Positions 8,237-17,234 are shown, counted from the first letter of the stretch. The stretch: DNA of 64,000 nt from an uncultured Propionibacteriaceae bacterium (GCA_937926975.1 CALBCJ010000010.1:1-64000); one strand, 5' to 3'. Program-made: numbers and translations. The notes: generated by a model from the letters alone, not told the origin.

Positions 8237-9211
8237 GTGGCCCTGGTACGCGCCGCCGCCACCCGCCTGGCATTCTTCGCCGCCAGCTGGCTGCTGGCGT
8301 CGCTGCTGATCTTCGCCCTGGTCAACACGCTGCCGGGTGACCCCGCGATCAAGATCCTGGGGGTCGGGGCAGACCCGACCGCGGTCACCGAGCTGCGCCA
8401 CCGCCTGGGCCTGGACCGGCCGGCGAGCGTGCGCTACCTGGAGTGGCTGGGCGGCTTCCTGAGCGGCGACCTGGGTCGCTCGTACACGACCGGTGAGCCG
8501 GTGGCGGGCCTGATCGGGCCCCGGCTGCAGGTCACCGGCTGGCTGTGCGGCTTCGCGGTCCTGCTGGCGCCGCTGGCGGCCCTGCCGCAAGGGATGCTGG
8601 CCGCGGTGAAGCGGCGCCGCTGGTCCGGCTTCGCGGCCTCGGCCCTGTCCCAGCTGGGGCTGGCGGTGCCGGCCTTCTACGCAGGGATCCTGCTGGTGGT
8701 GGTCTTCGCGGTGAAGCTGCGCTGGCTGCCGGCGAACGGCTACGTCGAGCTGCGCGACGCCTCCGGCTGGTGGGACTGGGCCGGCTGGGCCCAGCACCTG
8801 GTGCTGCCGGTGCTGTCGCTGGTTCTGGTCCAGGCCTCCGTACTGACCCGCTACGTCCGCAGCGCCTTTCTGGAGGTCCTGCACGAGGACTACTTCCGGA
8901 CTGCCCGGGCGGTCGGCTGGACCCCCTGGCGGGCGCTGTGGCGCCACGGCCTGCGCAACGTAGCGATCTCGGTGCTGACGGTGCTCGGGCTGCAGCTGTC
9001 GACGATGCTGGTCGGGGCGATCGTGGTGGAGCAGGTGTTCCGGCTGCCCGGGCTGGGCACCGCGCTGCTGCAGGCGGTGGGCAACGGAGACCTGCAGGTG
9101 GTGCAGGGGATCGTGATGCTCCTGGTCGGCTTCGTCCTGGTGGTGAACCTGGTCACCGACCTGGCCTACCTGCTGATCGACCCACGGCTGCGGTCGGGGG
9201 AGCGGCGATGA
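8237..9211 (+). CDS. ABC transporter permease, DppB/OppB type
   Basis: A 324-residue inner-membrane permease with the family layout. TM1 (about residues 12-32) is followed by an external segment containing the LGLDRPASVRYLEWL block, then a five-helix transport core. The EAA-type coupling loop (RAVGWTPWRALWRHGLRN) contacts the ATPases. The GTG start lies three bases after the binding-protein stop, so translation is coupled. It would pair with the DppC-type permease encoded next to form the channel. Confidence 0.9.
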   Translation: MALVRAAATRLAFFAASWLLASLLIFALVNTLPGDPAIKILGVGADPTAVTELRHRLGLDRPASVRYLEWLGGFLSGDLGRSYTTGEPVAGLIGPRLQVTGWLCGFAVLLAPLAALPQGMLAAVKRRRWSGFAASALSQLGLAVPAFYAGILLVVVFAVKLRWLPANGYVELRDASGWWDWAGWAQHLVLPVLSLVLVQASVLTRYVRSAFLEVLHEDYFRTARAVGWTPWRALWRHGLRNVAISVLTVLGLQLSTMLVGAIVVEQVFRLPGLGTALLQAVGNGDLQVVQGIVMLLVGFVLVVNLVTDLAYLLIDPRLRSGERR

Positions 9212-10020
9212 GACGGTTCAGCCTCTACCTGGGAGGGGCGCTGGTCGGCCTGGTGCTCCTGGCCGCCGCGCTGTCGGCGGTGTGGACCCCGTACGACCCG
9301 CAGGCTGTGGTCCCCGGTCAGGAGCTGCTGGCGCCCGGCTGGCCGCACCTGCTGGGAACCGACCAGTACGGGGTCGACATCGCCTCCCGGCTCCTGGTCG
9401 GCGCGCGCAGCACGGTGTACGTGGGGATCATCGCGGTCTCGCTCGCACTGCTGGTCGGGGTTCCCCTCGGAGTGCTGGCCGGGATGGCCGGTGGCTGGGC
9501 CTCCCAGCTGGTGCTGAGGCTCACCGACATCCTGTACGCCTTCCCGGCGCTGCTGCTGGCGATTCTGCTCGCCGCCACCGTCGGGGCCTCCACGGCCACG
9601 GCCATGGTCGCGATCGGGATCTCCTCGGTGCCGGCCTTCGCCCGGGTGGCCCGGGCCGCAACGGTGCTGGTGATGACCCAGGACTACATCCTGGCCGCCC
9701 GGACCTCGGGGACCTCCTACCCCAGGATCGCGCTGCGTCACGTGCTGCCCAACATCGCCGCGATCGTCGGGGTGCAGGCCTCGGTCTCGTTCGGGATCGC
9801 GATCCTGGCCGAGGCTGCCTTGTCGTACCTCGGCCTGTCGGGACCGCAGCACGTCGTCACCTGGGGCCGGATGCTCAAGGACGCTCAGAACCTGGTCTTC
9901 ACCCAGCCTGAGCAGGCGCTGTGGCCGGGGCTGGCGATCGGGCTGGCGGTGCTGGGGCTCAACCTGCTCGGCGACGGCCTGCGTGACTACCTGGACCCCC
10001 GGCTGAGGGAGGCCCGGTGA
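9208..10020 (+). CDS. ABC transporter permease, DppC/OppC type
   Basis: A 270-residue permease. The ATG at 9208 overlaps the upstream stop (ATGA). The frame extends far upstream, but the real N-terminus is set by the TM1 block and the typical HLLGTDQYGVDIASRLLVGA motif around residues 48-68. The EAA loop is near SGTSYPRIALRHVLPN. Five to six membrane helices are evident. It forms the membrane channel with the DppB-type partner. Confidence 0.9.
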   Translation: MRRFSLYLGGALVGLVLLAAALSAVWTPYDPQAVVPGQELLAPGWPHLLGTDQYGVDIASRLLVGARSTVYVGIIAVSLALLVGVPLGVLAGMAGGWASQLVLRLTDILYAFPALLLAILLAATVGASTATAMVAIGISSVPAFARVARAATVLVMTQDYILAARTSGTSYPRIALRHVLPNIAAIVGVQASVSFGIAILAEAALSYLGLSGPQHVVTWGRMLKDAQNLVFTQPEQALWPGLAIGLAVLGLNLLGDGLRDYLDPRLREAR

Positions 10021-10850
10021 CCGCGCTGCTGAGTGTTCAGGACCTGCGGGTCCGGCTGGGCCGCAGCCACCGGGAGGTGCTGCGCGGGGTGTCTTTCGAG
10101 CTGCAGCCGGGACAGCGGCTGGGGCTGATCGGCGAGTCCGGCTCGGGCAAGTCGGTGACCGCGCTGTCGGTGATCGGGCTGCTCGACGACTCGGCCCAGG
10201 TCGCTGGCTCGGTACGCCTGAACGGGCGCGAGCTGCTGGGCCTGTCGCAGCGCGAGCTGGCCCAGGTCCGCGGCAGCCAGGTGACGATGGTCTTCCAGGA
10301 GCCGATGACCGCTCTGGACCCGACCATGAAGGTCGGCCGGCAAGTGGCTGAGGTGCTTCTGCTGCACCGCGGCTCGGGCCGGGCCGAGGCCCGCGGCCGG
10401 GTGCTGGAGGTCCTGGGCGCGGTCGGGGTGGCCGACCCGGAGCGGGTCGCCGAATCCTACCCGTACGCGCTGTCGGGAGGCCAGCGCCAGCGGGTGGTGC
10501 TGGCGATGGCGCTGGTGAACCAGCCCGGGCTGGTGATCTGCGACGAGCCGACCACCGCTCTCGACGTCACCGTGCAGGCGAAGGTGCTGCGACTGCTGGA
10601 CGCCGAGCTGGCGGCTGTGGGCGCGGCCTGCCTGTTCATCAGCCACGACCTAGCGGTGGTGGCCCAGGTCTGCGAGCAGGTGCTGGTGATGCTGGACGGG
10701 CAGGTCGTCGAGCGCGGACCGGCGGAGCAGATCTTCACGAGCCCGGCCCACCCGTACACGCAGGGTCTGGTGGCGACCGCCCGGATCGACCTGGTCGAGC
10801 CGGGGCAGCGGCTGCCGACCGTCGAGGACTTCTACCGGCGGGAGCGGTGA
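10017..10850 (+). CDS. ABC transporter ATP-binding protein, DppD/OppD type
   Basis: A 277-residue ATPase. It has Walker A GESGSGKS (near residue 39), signature LSGGQRQRV, Walker B LVICDEPTTALD and the H-loop SHDLAVV. The C-terminal HPYTQGL segment is typical of oligopeptide-type importer ATPases. The GTG start overlaps the permease stop (GTGA). It energises import together with the DppF-type subunit. Confidence 0.9.
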   Translation: MTALLSVQDLRVRLGRSHREVLRGVSFELQPGQRLGLIGESGSGKSVTALSVIGLLDDSAQVAGSVRLNGRELLGLSQRELAQVRGSQVTMVFQEPMTALDPTMKVGRQVAEVLLLHRGSGRAEARGRVLEVLGAVGVADPERVAESYPYALSGGQRQRVVLAMALVNQPGLVICDEPTTALDVTVQAKVLRLLDAELAAVGAACLFISHDLAVVAQVCEQVLVMLDGQVVERGPAEQIFTSPAHPYTQGLVATARIDLVEPGQRLPTVEDFYRRER

Positions 10851-11659
10851 TGCTGTACGAGGTGGACCAGGTGAGCCGCTGGTACGGGGCCCCTGGGCGG
10901 CCCGGCTCGGTGCTGGCTGTCGACCGGGTGTCGCTGAGCGTGGAGCGAGGGGAGCGGCTCGGGATCGTAGGGGAGTCCGGCTCGGGCAAGTCGACCCTGG
11001 TCCGGATGATGGTTGCCCTCGACCGCCCGACGGGCGGCGAGATCCGGTTCCAGGGCCAGCCGGTCTCGGGGCGGCGGGAGCAGGACCTCGCCGAGCTGCG
11101 CTCGTCGGTGCAGCTGGTCTTCCAGGACCCACGCTCCTCACTCAACCCGCGGATGCGGGTCGGGCAGATCATCACTGAGCCGCTGCGCTCACCGCTGCTG
11201 CGCCGCCGCGGCCACATTCCCGCTGACCCGCGGGCCCGGCTCGCTGAGGTGATGGAGGCGGTCGGGCTGCCGAGCGATGCCGCCGACCGGTACCCGCACG
11301 AGTTCTCCGGCGGCCAGCGGCAGCGGATCGCGATCGCGAGGGCGCTGGCGCCCGAGCCCGACGTGCTGATCGCCGACGAGCCGGTGTCGGCCCTGGACGT
11401 GTCGGTCCGGGCCCAGGTGCTCAACCTGCTCACCGAGCTGGTCCGCGACCAGGGGCTGACCCTGGTGATGGTGAGCCACGACCTGAGCGTGGTCCGCCAC
11501 GTCTGCGACACGGTGGCGGTGATGCGTCGCGGGGCGCTGGTCGAGCACGGGCCCGCGGCGCGCGTGTACGAGGCGCCGCAGTCTGACTACACCACCGAGC
11601 TGCTGGCGGCCGTACCCCGGTTCGGCACCGGCTCGTTGAGGGCCGGCGGCAGCCGGTAG
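10847..11659 (+). CDS. ABC transporter ATP-binding protein, DppF/OppF type
   Basis: A 270-residue second ATPase with Walker A GESGSGKST, signature FSGGQRQRIAIARAL, Walker B DVLIADEPVSALD and SHDLSVV. Two adjacent starts, GTG at 10847 and ATG at 10850, both overlap the preceding stop; the choice changes one residue. It completes the operon, and the gene ends 16 bases from the convergent hisN. Confidence 0.9.
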   Translation: MMLYEVDQVSRWYGAPGRPGSVLAVDRVSLSVERGERLGIVGESGSGKSTLVRMMVALDRPTGGEIRFQGQPVSGRREQDLAELRSSVQLVFQDPRSSLNPRMRVGQIITEPLRSPLLRRRGHIPADPRARLAEVMEAVGLPSDAADRYPHEFSGGQRQRIAIARALAPEPDVLIADEPVSALDVSVRAQVLNLLTELVRDQGLTLVMVSHDLSVVRHVCDTVAVMRRGALVEHGPAARVYEAPQSDYTTELLAAVPRFGTGSLRAGGSR

Positions 11660-11674
11660 CCCCAGGCGCAGCTG

Positions 11675-12538
11675 TCAGCCCTGGTCGGCTGCCTCCCGCT
11701 TGCCGATGATGATGATCGACTCCTCGGTGTCGTCGGCGTCGTCGTCGAACTCGCTGAGCAGCGCCAGCGCCTCGTCGTGGAGCCGGCCGTTGCTGCACAG
11801 CAGGCCGGGGCCGACCGGGCCTGGAGCCCCGTCGATCGAGGTGGCCTGCCCGCCAGCCTCCCGGACGATGACGTCGAGGGCGGCCATGTCGTGGACCGCG
11901 AGCTCCGGCTCTACCGACAGGTCGACCGCACCCTCGGCGACCAGCATGTGCGACCAGAAGTCACCGAAGGCCCGGCTTCGCCAGGCGGACCGGATCAGGT
12001 CACCGAACTGCAGCCCCCGCCCGCAGCTCACCCAGCCGTGGAGGGAGGAGTAGGACACGGAGGCGTCGGCCAGGCGGCTGACCCGGGAGACCCGGATCGG
12101 TGATGCGTGCATCAGCGACTTCCCCGTGTACGCGCCCGACCCGGTGCAGGCCCACCAGCGCCGTCCCAGGGCCGGCGCCGAGACCACTCCCACCTCGACC
12201 TGGTCCTCGACCATCAGCGCGATCAGGGTGGCCCAGACCGGCACCCCGCGGACGAAGTTGGCTGTCCCGTCGATGGGGTCGACCACCCACCGCCGCGGCC
12301 CCCAGCCGGTGTCCTCGCCCTCCTCGCCGTGGACCGCGTCCCGCGGCCGGGTTCGGCTCAGGGTCCGCCGGATCGCCTCCTCGACCGCGGTGTCTGCGTC
12401 CGAGACCTGGGTCAGGTCAGGCTTGGTCGACACCTTCAGGTCCATCGCCTTGAACCGGCTGGTGGTGAGGGAGTCGGCGTTGTCGGCTAGCACGTGCGCC
12501 AGACGGAGGTCGTCGGTCAGGTCCTTGCTCGCAGCCAT
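11675..12538 (-). CDS. hisN: Inositol-monophosphatase-family histidinol-phosphatase
   Basis: A 287-residue IMPase-fold enzyme, predicted to dephosphorylate L-histidinol phosphate in histidine synthesis. Metal-binding motifs are present: GEE (in VHGEEGEDTG), DPIDGT followed by NFVRGVPVWATLIAL (diagnostic of the HisN branch), and HDMAALDVIVREAGG, where most relatives have WD. The ATG at 12538 is preceded by TACTCT with a seven-base gap, which supports this start over the longer frame. An acidic tail (FDDDADDTEES) is unusual for the family. A related inositol or fructose bisphosphatase activity cannot be excluded. Confidence 0.85.
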   Translation of the reverse strand: MAASKDLTDDLRLAHVLADNADSLTTSRFKAMDLKVSTKPDLTQVSDADTAVEEAIRRTLSRTRPRDAVHGEEGEDTGWGPRRWVVDPIDGTANFVRGVPVWATLIALMVEDQVEVGVVSAPALGRRWWACTGSGAYTGKSLMHASPIRVSRVSRLADASVSYSSLHGWVSCGRGLQFGDLIRSAWRSRAFGDFWSHMLVAEGAVDLSVEPELAVHDMAALDVIVREAGGQATSIDGAPGPVGPGLLCSNGRLHDEALALLSEFDDDADDTEESIIIIGKREAADQG

Positions 12539-12545
12539 GACTGGC

Positions 12546-12551
12546 AGAGTA
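12546..12551 (-). promoter_or_regulatory. -10 element of a probable leaderless promoter (hisN)
   Basis: TACTCT on the minus strand ends seven bases before the hisN ATG, implying transcription from the start codon. Confidence 0.5.
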
Positions 12552-12591
12552 CCGGGTCTCGACCTGGGGCCGGTCGGTGCCTGGCGGTGCG

Positions 12592-13581
12592 TCAGTGGAC
12601 GGGGCCAGCGACCTGGACCCGGCGGAACGAGCCGAGCCGGTCGGCAGACAGGCGCCCGTCGCGGACCGCCAGGTCCAGCGCGCACTCCGGCTCCGTGGCG
12701 GCATGGGTGCAGCCACGGGGGCAGCCCTCGGCGATCTGGTCGAGATCGGTGAAGGCCCGCAGCACGTTGCGGGGCTGGACGTGGGACAGGCCGAAGGAGC
12801 GGACCCCGGGAGTGTCGACGACCCAGCCGCCGGGGGACGGCAGCTCCAGGGCGATCGCGGAGGTCGAGGTGTGCCGGCCCCGCCCGGTGACCTCGTTGAC
12901 CTCGCCGGTGGCCCGGTTGATGCTGGGGACCAGGGCGTTGACCAGGGTGGACTTGCCGACTCCGGAGTGCCCGACGAGCACCGTCACCCGGTCCGCCAGC
13001 AGCTGCCGAAGCTCGCTCAGGTCAGCCCCCGGGGCGGTGACCACGATGGGGATCCCAAGCGGCTGGTACGCGGCGAGCAGCGCGTCGGGCCCGGTCAGGT
13101 CGGCCTTCGTCAGGCACAGCACCGGGTCGATCCCAGCGTCGTACGCGGCTACCAGGACCCGGTCGATCATGCCGGGCCGCGGTGGTGGGTTGGCCAGGGC
13201 GGTGACGATCAGGATCTGGTCGGCGTTGGCCACCACCGGCCGCTCGGCGGCGTCGCTGTCGTCCGCCGAGCGGCGCAGCACCGTGGTCCGGGGCTGGACC
13301 TCGACGATCCGGGCCAGGCTGCCCTCGGCGCCGGAGATGTCTCCGTCGAGATAGACCAGGTCGCCGACGATCACCGAGCGGCGCCCCAGGGGCCGGGCCT
13401 TGGTAGCGCTGACGTGGCGTCCGTCCACCACGCAGCGGTACCGGCCCCGGTCGATGGTGATGACCCGTCCGGTCGGGCGGTCTCGGTAGTCGGGTCGCTC
13501 TTTGGTCCGGGGACGGGTCCGGCGGGCCGGCCGTCCGAAGCCAGCATGGTCGTCGTGGTAGATCCCGCCTGGCGCCCTCAC
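12592..13581 (-). CDS. rsgA: Ribosome small-subunit-dependent GTPase A
   Basis: A 329-residue RsgA (YjeQ) GTPase that helps late maturation of the 30S subunit. The GTPase domain is circularly permuted: the G4 motif LTKAD comes before the G1 motif GHSGVGKST (near residue 203) and the G3 motif DTPG. An OB fold precedes it, and a zinc knuckle (CPRGCTH...C) follows. The basic N-terminus (RRTRPRTKERP) is typical of actinobacteria. The GTG at 13581 overlaps the aroA stop (GTGA), which I prefer; a GTG at 13602 would add seven residues. It is the last gene of doxX-aroA-rsgA. Confidence 0.9.
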   Translation of the reverse strand: MRAPGGIYHDDHAGFGRPARRTRPRTKERPDYRDRPTGRVITIDRGRYRCVVDGRHVSATKARPLGRRSVIVGDLVYLDGDISGAEGSLARIVEVQPRTTVLRRSADDSDAAERPVVANADQILIVTALANPPPRPGMIDRVLVAAYDAGIDPVLCLTKADLTGPDALLAAYQPLGIPIVVTAPGADLSELRQLLADRVTVLVGHSGVGKSTLVNALVPSINRATGEVNEVTGRGRHTSTSAIALELPSPGGWVVDTPGVRSFGLSHVQPRNVLRAFTDLDQIAEGCPRGCTHAATEPECALDLAVRDGRLSADRLGSFRRVQVAGPVH

Positions 13582-14849
13582 GCGGCCACCATCTGGGTCC
13601 ACAGGGCCGGAAACTGGGGGAGGGTCTTCGAGGTGCAGCCGATGTCGTCAAGGACGACGTCCCTGACCACCAGCCCGAGCAGGGCCCCGGCATGGGCCAT
13701 CCGGTGGTCGCCGTAGCAGTGCCACAGCCCGCCGTGCAGCCGGGCGGGCCGGACCACCAGCGCGTCGGGGTGCTCCTCGACCCGGGCGCCGAGCCTGGTC
13801 AGCTCGGTGGCCAGGGCACTGACCCGGTCGGTCTCGTGACCGCGGATGTGCCCGATCCCGGTGATCGTGGACACCGACCCCGCCAGGGCAGCGAGCACCG
13901 CCACCACCGGCGTCAGCTCGGCGCTGCCGCGCAGGTCGACCTCGATCCCGTCCCAGCCACCGCCGTCATGGCTGACGGTGAGCCCGTGCGAGCCGACCTC
14001 GGTCTGGGCGCCGAACCGCTGCAGCAGCTGGGGGACCTCAGCCCCGGGCAGCTCGGTGCCCGGCCACCCGGGGACGGTGACCCGGCCGCCGGCCACCACC
14101 GCCGCCGCCAGGAAGGCGGCCGCGTTCATGAGGTCAGGAGGAACTGTCTCGGCGACCGGGGCCAGCGGTCCTGGGGCCACCTGCCAGCGGTCGGGGCCGG
14201 TGCTGACCTCGGCGCCCCGGGCCCGCAGCGCCGCCACCGTCAGCTCCAGGTACGGGGCCGACGGGACCGGCTCCGGGCCGGTGTGCGACAGCTGGATCCC
14301 CTGCGGGAACCGGGCAGCGGTCAGCAGCAGCCCGGAGACGAACTGGGAGGAGGCCGCGGCGTCGATGCGGACCTCACCCCCGGTGACCGGCCCGGTCACC
14401 GAGAACGGCAGCCGGTCGTCGGTGACCCGGGCGCCGGCCTGCCGCAGGCCGTCCAGCAGCGGTGCCATCGGCCGCCGGCTCGCGGCCGGGTCACCACTGA
14501 AGCGGGTAGTCCCGGCGGACAGGGCCGCCACCGGGGGGACGAAGCGGGCGACGGTACCGGCCAGGCCGCAGTCGATCTCGACGTCCCGGGTGGTGAGCGT
14601 CACCGGCTGCACGTGCCACAGAGCCGGGTCAGTGTCGTCGACCTGGGCCCCCAGCGACCGCAGGGCGGCCCGCATCAGGGCGGTGTCACGGGCTTCCAGG
14701 GCCCCGGCGACAGTGCCCGGCCCCGACGCCAGTGCCGCCAGCAGCAGCGCCCGGGCGGTGGCTGACTTCGAGCCGGGGACCGGGACCGTGGCAGACACCC
14801 CGGTCCGGCGCGGCGCCGGCCAGGGGCCCGGTCCTCCGAGCTGGCTCAA
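13578..14849 (-). CDS. aroA: 3-phosphoshikimate 1-carboxyvinyltransferase (EPSP synthase)
   Basis: A 423-residue EPSP synthase that joins phosphoenolpyruvate to shikimate 3-phosphate in aromatic amino acid synthesis. Motifs are VPGSKSATARALLLAALA near the N-terminus, GLAGTVARF (the GTAGT region), RRPMAPLLDGLRQAGA and the C-terminal YGDHRMAHAGALLGL. The usual KESDR is HETDR. The start overlaps the end of the upstream doxX-like gene, and the end overlaps rsgA by GTGA, so the three are one operon. The aroA-rsgA pairing is common in actinobacteria. Confidence 0.95.
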   Translation of the reverse strand: MSQLGGPGPWPAPRRTGVSATVPVPGSKSATARALLLAALASGPGTVAGALEARDTALMRAALRSLGAQVDDTDPALWHVQPVTLTTRDVEIDCGLAGTVARFVPPVAALSAGTTRFSGDPAASRRPMAPLLDGLRQAGARVTDDRLPFSVTGPVTGGEVRIDAAASSQFVSGLLLTAARFPQGIQLSHTGPEPVPSAPYLELTVAALRARGAEVSTGPDRWQVAPGPLAPVAETVPPDLMNAAAFLAAAVVAGGRVTVPGWPGTELPGAEVPQLLQRFGAQTEVGSHGLTVSHDGGGWDGIEVDLRGSAELTPVVAVLAALAGSVSTITGIGHIRGHETDRVSALATELTRLGARVEEHPDALVVRPARLHGGLWHCYGDHRMAHAGALLGLVVRDVVLDDIGCTSKTLPQFPALWTQMVAA

Positions 14850-15502
14850 CTGAGGGCAGGGCTGCTCTGGGCCACCTGCTGACGGGCCCTGGTCCCGGCC
14901 CGGCGCAGCGCCTTCTGGGTCTGCCGGGCCTCCTGGGCGGTCGTCCGGGCCGCGCGCCGGGTGTCCTGGGCGACGCCCTTGCCGGTCCGCCGGGCGCCCA
15001 GGGCCAGCTGCCGCCCGGTCCGCCGAGCCTCAGTGGTGAGCCGCTCCCGGCGGTCTGCAGCCAGCCAGGCCAGGCTGGGCTTGCCCTGGGTGTCGAGGGA
15101 GGCCAGGATCGCGCCACCGAGCAGAGCGACATTGCGGAGCAGCTGCGACTTGGCAATCTCGCGCTGCTCGGCGCTCGCGGCGCGGCTGGGGCGCGACGCC
15201 AGCACGTGCGGAACCATCGACAGCCCCAGCACGGCAGCGCCGAGACGCCGCCCGATCCCGGTGGCCAGCATCAGGCCCCCGACGACCTGAGCTGCCCCGG
15301 TGGCCCGGACCAGGGTCTGGGTCTCCTCGGGGACGTACCCGGCCAGCGACGCGGGCGCGACCCGCTGGGCCAGCGGCACGAAGGAGCGCGCGATGGGCTC
15401 GGCACCAGCCACCAGCGGCTCCGGGTTGACCACGGCCTTCGCGCCTTGGACGACGAAGAAGCTGGCCAGCATCGAACGAGCAGCGAATCGCATCAGACTC
15501 AT
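14846..15502 (-). CDS. DoxX family membrane protein with basic C-terminal tail
   Basis: A 218-residue protein. Residues 1-145 form a DoxX-type bundle of about four membrane helices (RFAARSMLASFFVVQGAKAV, AAQVVGGLMLATGIGRRLGAA, LLRNVALLGGAILASLDT). Residues 150-218 form an Arg/Lys/Gln-rich tail with irregular copies of a TRR/ARRTG element, probably a cytoplasmic helix or nucleic-acid- or phospholipid-contacting segment. DoxX proteins are linked to redox or membrane stress in some bacteria, but the role here is unknown. Its stop overlaps the aroA start by four bases. Confidence 0.8.
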   Translation of the reverse strand: MSLMRFAARSMLASFFVVQGAKAVVNPEPLVAGAEPIARSFVPLAQRVAPASLAGYVPEETQTLVRATGAAQVVGGLMLATGIGRRLGAAVLGLSMVPHVLASRPSRAASAEQREIAKSQLLRNVALLGGAILASLDTQGKPSLAWLAADRRERLTTEARRTGRQLALGARRTGKGVAQDTRRAARTTAQEARQTQKALRRAGTRARQQVAQSSPALS

Positions 15503-15647
15503 GGTCCATTCCTATCCTGTCGAGGGGTGCGGGCACACCCTGGGCACGGGAAAAGACTGTGCCAGCCACCCCAGCCCGTCCTAATAAGGTGACGCCCAGC
15601 GGGAGCGGACCCAGCAGACGACACCGACCAGGGAGCGGGGCACCACG

Positions 15648-16340
15648 ATGTGCGGACGGTACGCGGCCTCGGCCGACGAGGCGGCACTGCAGGAGGTCTT
15701 CCAGCCGGACGAGGTGCTGCAGCCGCCGCCGCGGTCGTGGAACCTGGCTCCCACCGACGCGGTGCCGGCCGTGGTCACCCAGACCAGCCGGGACACCGGG
15801 CAGCGGCGCCGGGTGCTAGTAGCGCCCCGCTGGGGGCTGGTCCCGTCCTGGGCGAAAGGCCTCGGCAGGCCCCAGGTCAACGCCCGCGCCGAGACCGTGG
15901 CGAGCAAGCCGATGTTCCGGGCCGCCTTCGCCTCCCGACGCTGCCTGCTCCCAGCCGACGGGTACTACGAGTGGCAGCCGGTGCCCGGTGGGCAGCGGAC
16001 CAAGCAGCCCTACTTCATCAAGCCTGACACCGGGCTGCTGGTGATGGCGGGGATCTACGAGCACTGGAAGAACCCCGCCACTGGAACCTGGCTGACGTCG
16101 GTGGCGATCATCACCACCGAGGCCACCGACCGGCTCGGGAAGCTCCACGACCGGATGCCGGTCACGGTGGAGCCGACTGACTGGGAGGCCTGGCTGGACC
16201 CGGGGCTGACCGACCCGCAGGCTGTGCTCGGCCTGCTGGCCCTGACCGGGGAGCGGCTGGCCGGGTACCCGGTCTCGGCGGCCGTCGGGAACGTGCGCAA
16301 CGACGGGCCAGAGCTGGTACAGCCGCTGGAGCCGGCATGA
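15648..16340 (+). CDS. SOS response-associated peptidase (SRAP, YedK/HMCES type)
   Basis: A 230-residue SRAP protein. After removal of Met1, Cys2 (MCGRYAAS) forms a covalent link with abasic sites in single-stranded DNA, shielding them from breakage. The other active-site residues are visible: Asn and Glu in NARAET, Glu in GYYEWQ, and His in KLHDRMPV. Length and order match the family. There is no recognisable LexA box upstream. A hydrolase gene overlaps its stop by four bases. Confidence 0.92.
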   Translation: MCGRYAASADEAALQEVFQPDEVLQPPPRSWNLAPTDAVPAVVTQTSRDTGQRRRVLVAPRWGLVPSWAKGLGRPQVNARAETVASKPMFRAAFASRRCLLPADGYYEWQPVPGGQRTKQPYFIKPDTGLLVMAGIYEHWKNPATGTWLTSVAIITTEATDRLGKLHDRMPVTVEPTDWEAWLDPGLTDPQAVLGLLALTGERLAGYPVSAAVGNVRNDGPELVQPLEPA

Positions 16341-17026
16341 GCACGGACGCGCCCCGGGACCTGGCTGAGGTGAGTGAGCAGGTCCAGCTCGACGACGACG
16401 GGGTGGCTCTGGTCAGCCCCGCCGCGGACCCGGTGGCCCTGCTCCTGCTCGGCCACGGCGCTGGGGGGCGGGTGGACGGGCTGGACCTGCAGGCCCTGGC
16501 CCAGCAGCTGCCCGGCCTCGGCATCAGCGTGGTCCGCCACATCCAGCCCTGGAAGGCCCGCGGCGCTCGGGTGGCGCCCCGCTCAGCCGTCCTGGACCAG
16601 GGCTGGGCCACGGCGCTGCGCTGGACCCAGACCCGCTACCCGCAGCTTCCCCTGGTCACCGGAGGGCACAGTGCCGGGGCCCGCTGCGCCTGCCGCGGCA
16701 GTGCGGCGACCGAGCTGGCGCCGCAGCGAGCCGTGGTGGCGCTGTCCTTCCCGCTCCACCCGCCGGGCCAGCCGGAGAAGTCCCGGCTGTCAGAGCTGCT
16801 CGGCGTCCAGCAGCCAGTCCTGGTGGTTCAGGGTGAGCGAGACCCGTTCGGGACTGCGCCAGAGCTGCACGACAGCGTCCCCGAGGGCTGGTTCGAGCCG
16901 CCCCGACGGCTGGTCGAGGTGCCCTCGGCCGCGCACGACCTGGTCCCGGCCCGCCGCGCCTTGACCGTCGAGCAGGCCCAGCACCTGGTCGTGGCGGCTG
17001 TTGCGAGCTTCCTGGGCCGTGTCTGA
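16337..17026 (+). CDS. Alpha/beta hydrolase, Tex30/KANL3-like
   Basis: A 229-residue protein with the small alpha/beta-hydrolase pattern: oxyanion motif LGHGAGG near residue 40, nucleophile elbow GGHSAGAR (near residue 112), an Asp in QGERDPFG and a late His in AAHDLV. This is the Tex30/KANL3-like dienelactone-hydrolase relative common in actinobacteria. The substrate is unknown. The ATG overlaps the SRAP stop, so expression is coupled to that repair protein; whether the link is functional is not known. Confidence 0.85.
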   Translation: MSTDAPRDLAEVSEQVQLDDDGVALVSPAADPVALLLLGHGAGGRVDGLDLQALAQQLPGLGISVVRHIQPWKARGARVAPRSAVLDQGWATALRWTQTRYPQLPLVTGGHSAGARCACRGSAATELAPQRAVVALSFPLHPPGQPEKSRLSELLGVQQPVLVVQGERDPFGTAPELHDSVPEGWFEPPRRLVEVPSAAHDLVPARRALTVEQAQHLVVAAVASFLGRV

Positions 17027-17028
17027 CC

Positions 17029-17045
17029 GCCGCCTGCCCGGCGGC
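17029..17045 (+). terminator. Possible hairpin terminator
   Basis: A six-base stem GCCGCC/GGCGGC with a five-base loop, three bases after the hydrolase stop. No U-tract; weak support. Confidence 0.35.
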
Positions 17046-17139
17046 TCGGCCGCTTCGCTGTCACCGGTCCTTCTAGCGCATCGTTCTTCACCGCTGGTTC
17101 GCCCAGGCCGGGGGCTTCGGAAGGCCGGACCGGGGGCAC

Positions 17140-17167
17140 GGGAATACGGGCGGCAGGGGTGGGCGTT
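17140..17167 (+). promoter_or_regulatory. SigR/SigH-type promoter of sigR (autoregulation)
   Basis: GGGAATA at 17140-17146, a 17-base spacer and CGTT at 17164-17167 match the SigH/SigR consensus (GGAAYA-N16..18-cGTT) known in mycobacteria and Streptomyces. Transcription would begin around 17174-17177, essentially on an in-frame ATG at 17177. Confidence 0.7.
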
Positions 17168-17234
17168 GCTGCCGGCATGAGCGTCGCCACACTGACCCCG
17201 CGCGGCGGCCGTGCGCCAGCTGCCGCCCTGACGC

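Noticed and set aside
8545..9207. Long N-terminal extension of the DppC permease
   Set aside because: The extension is out-of-frame translation of the DppB gene. The ATG at 9208 overlaps that gene's stop and begins the conserved protein.
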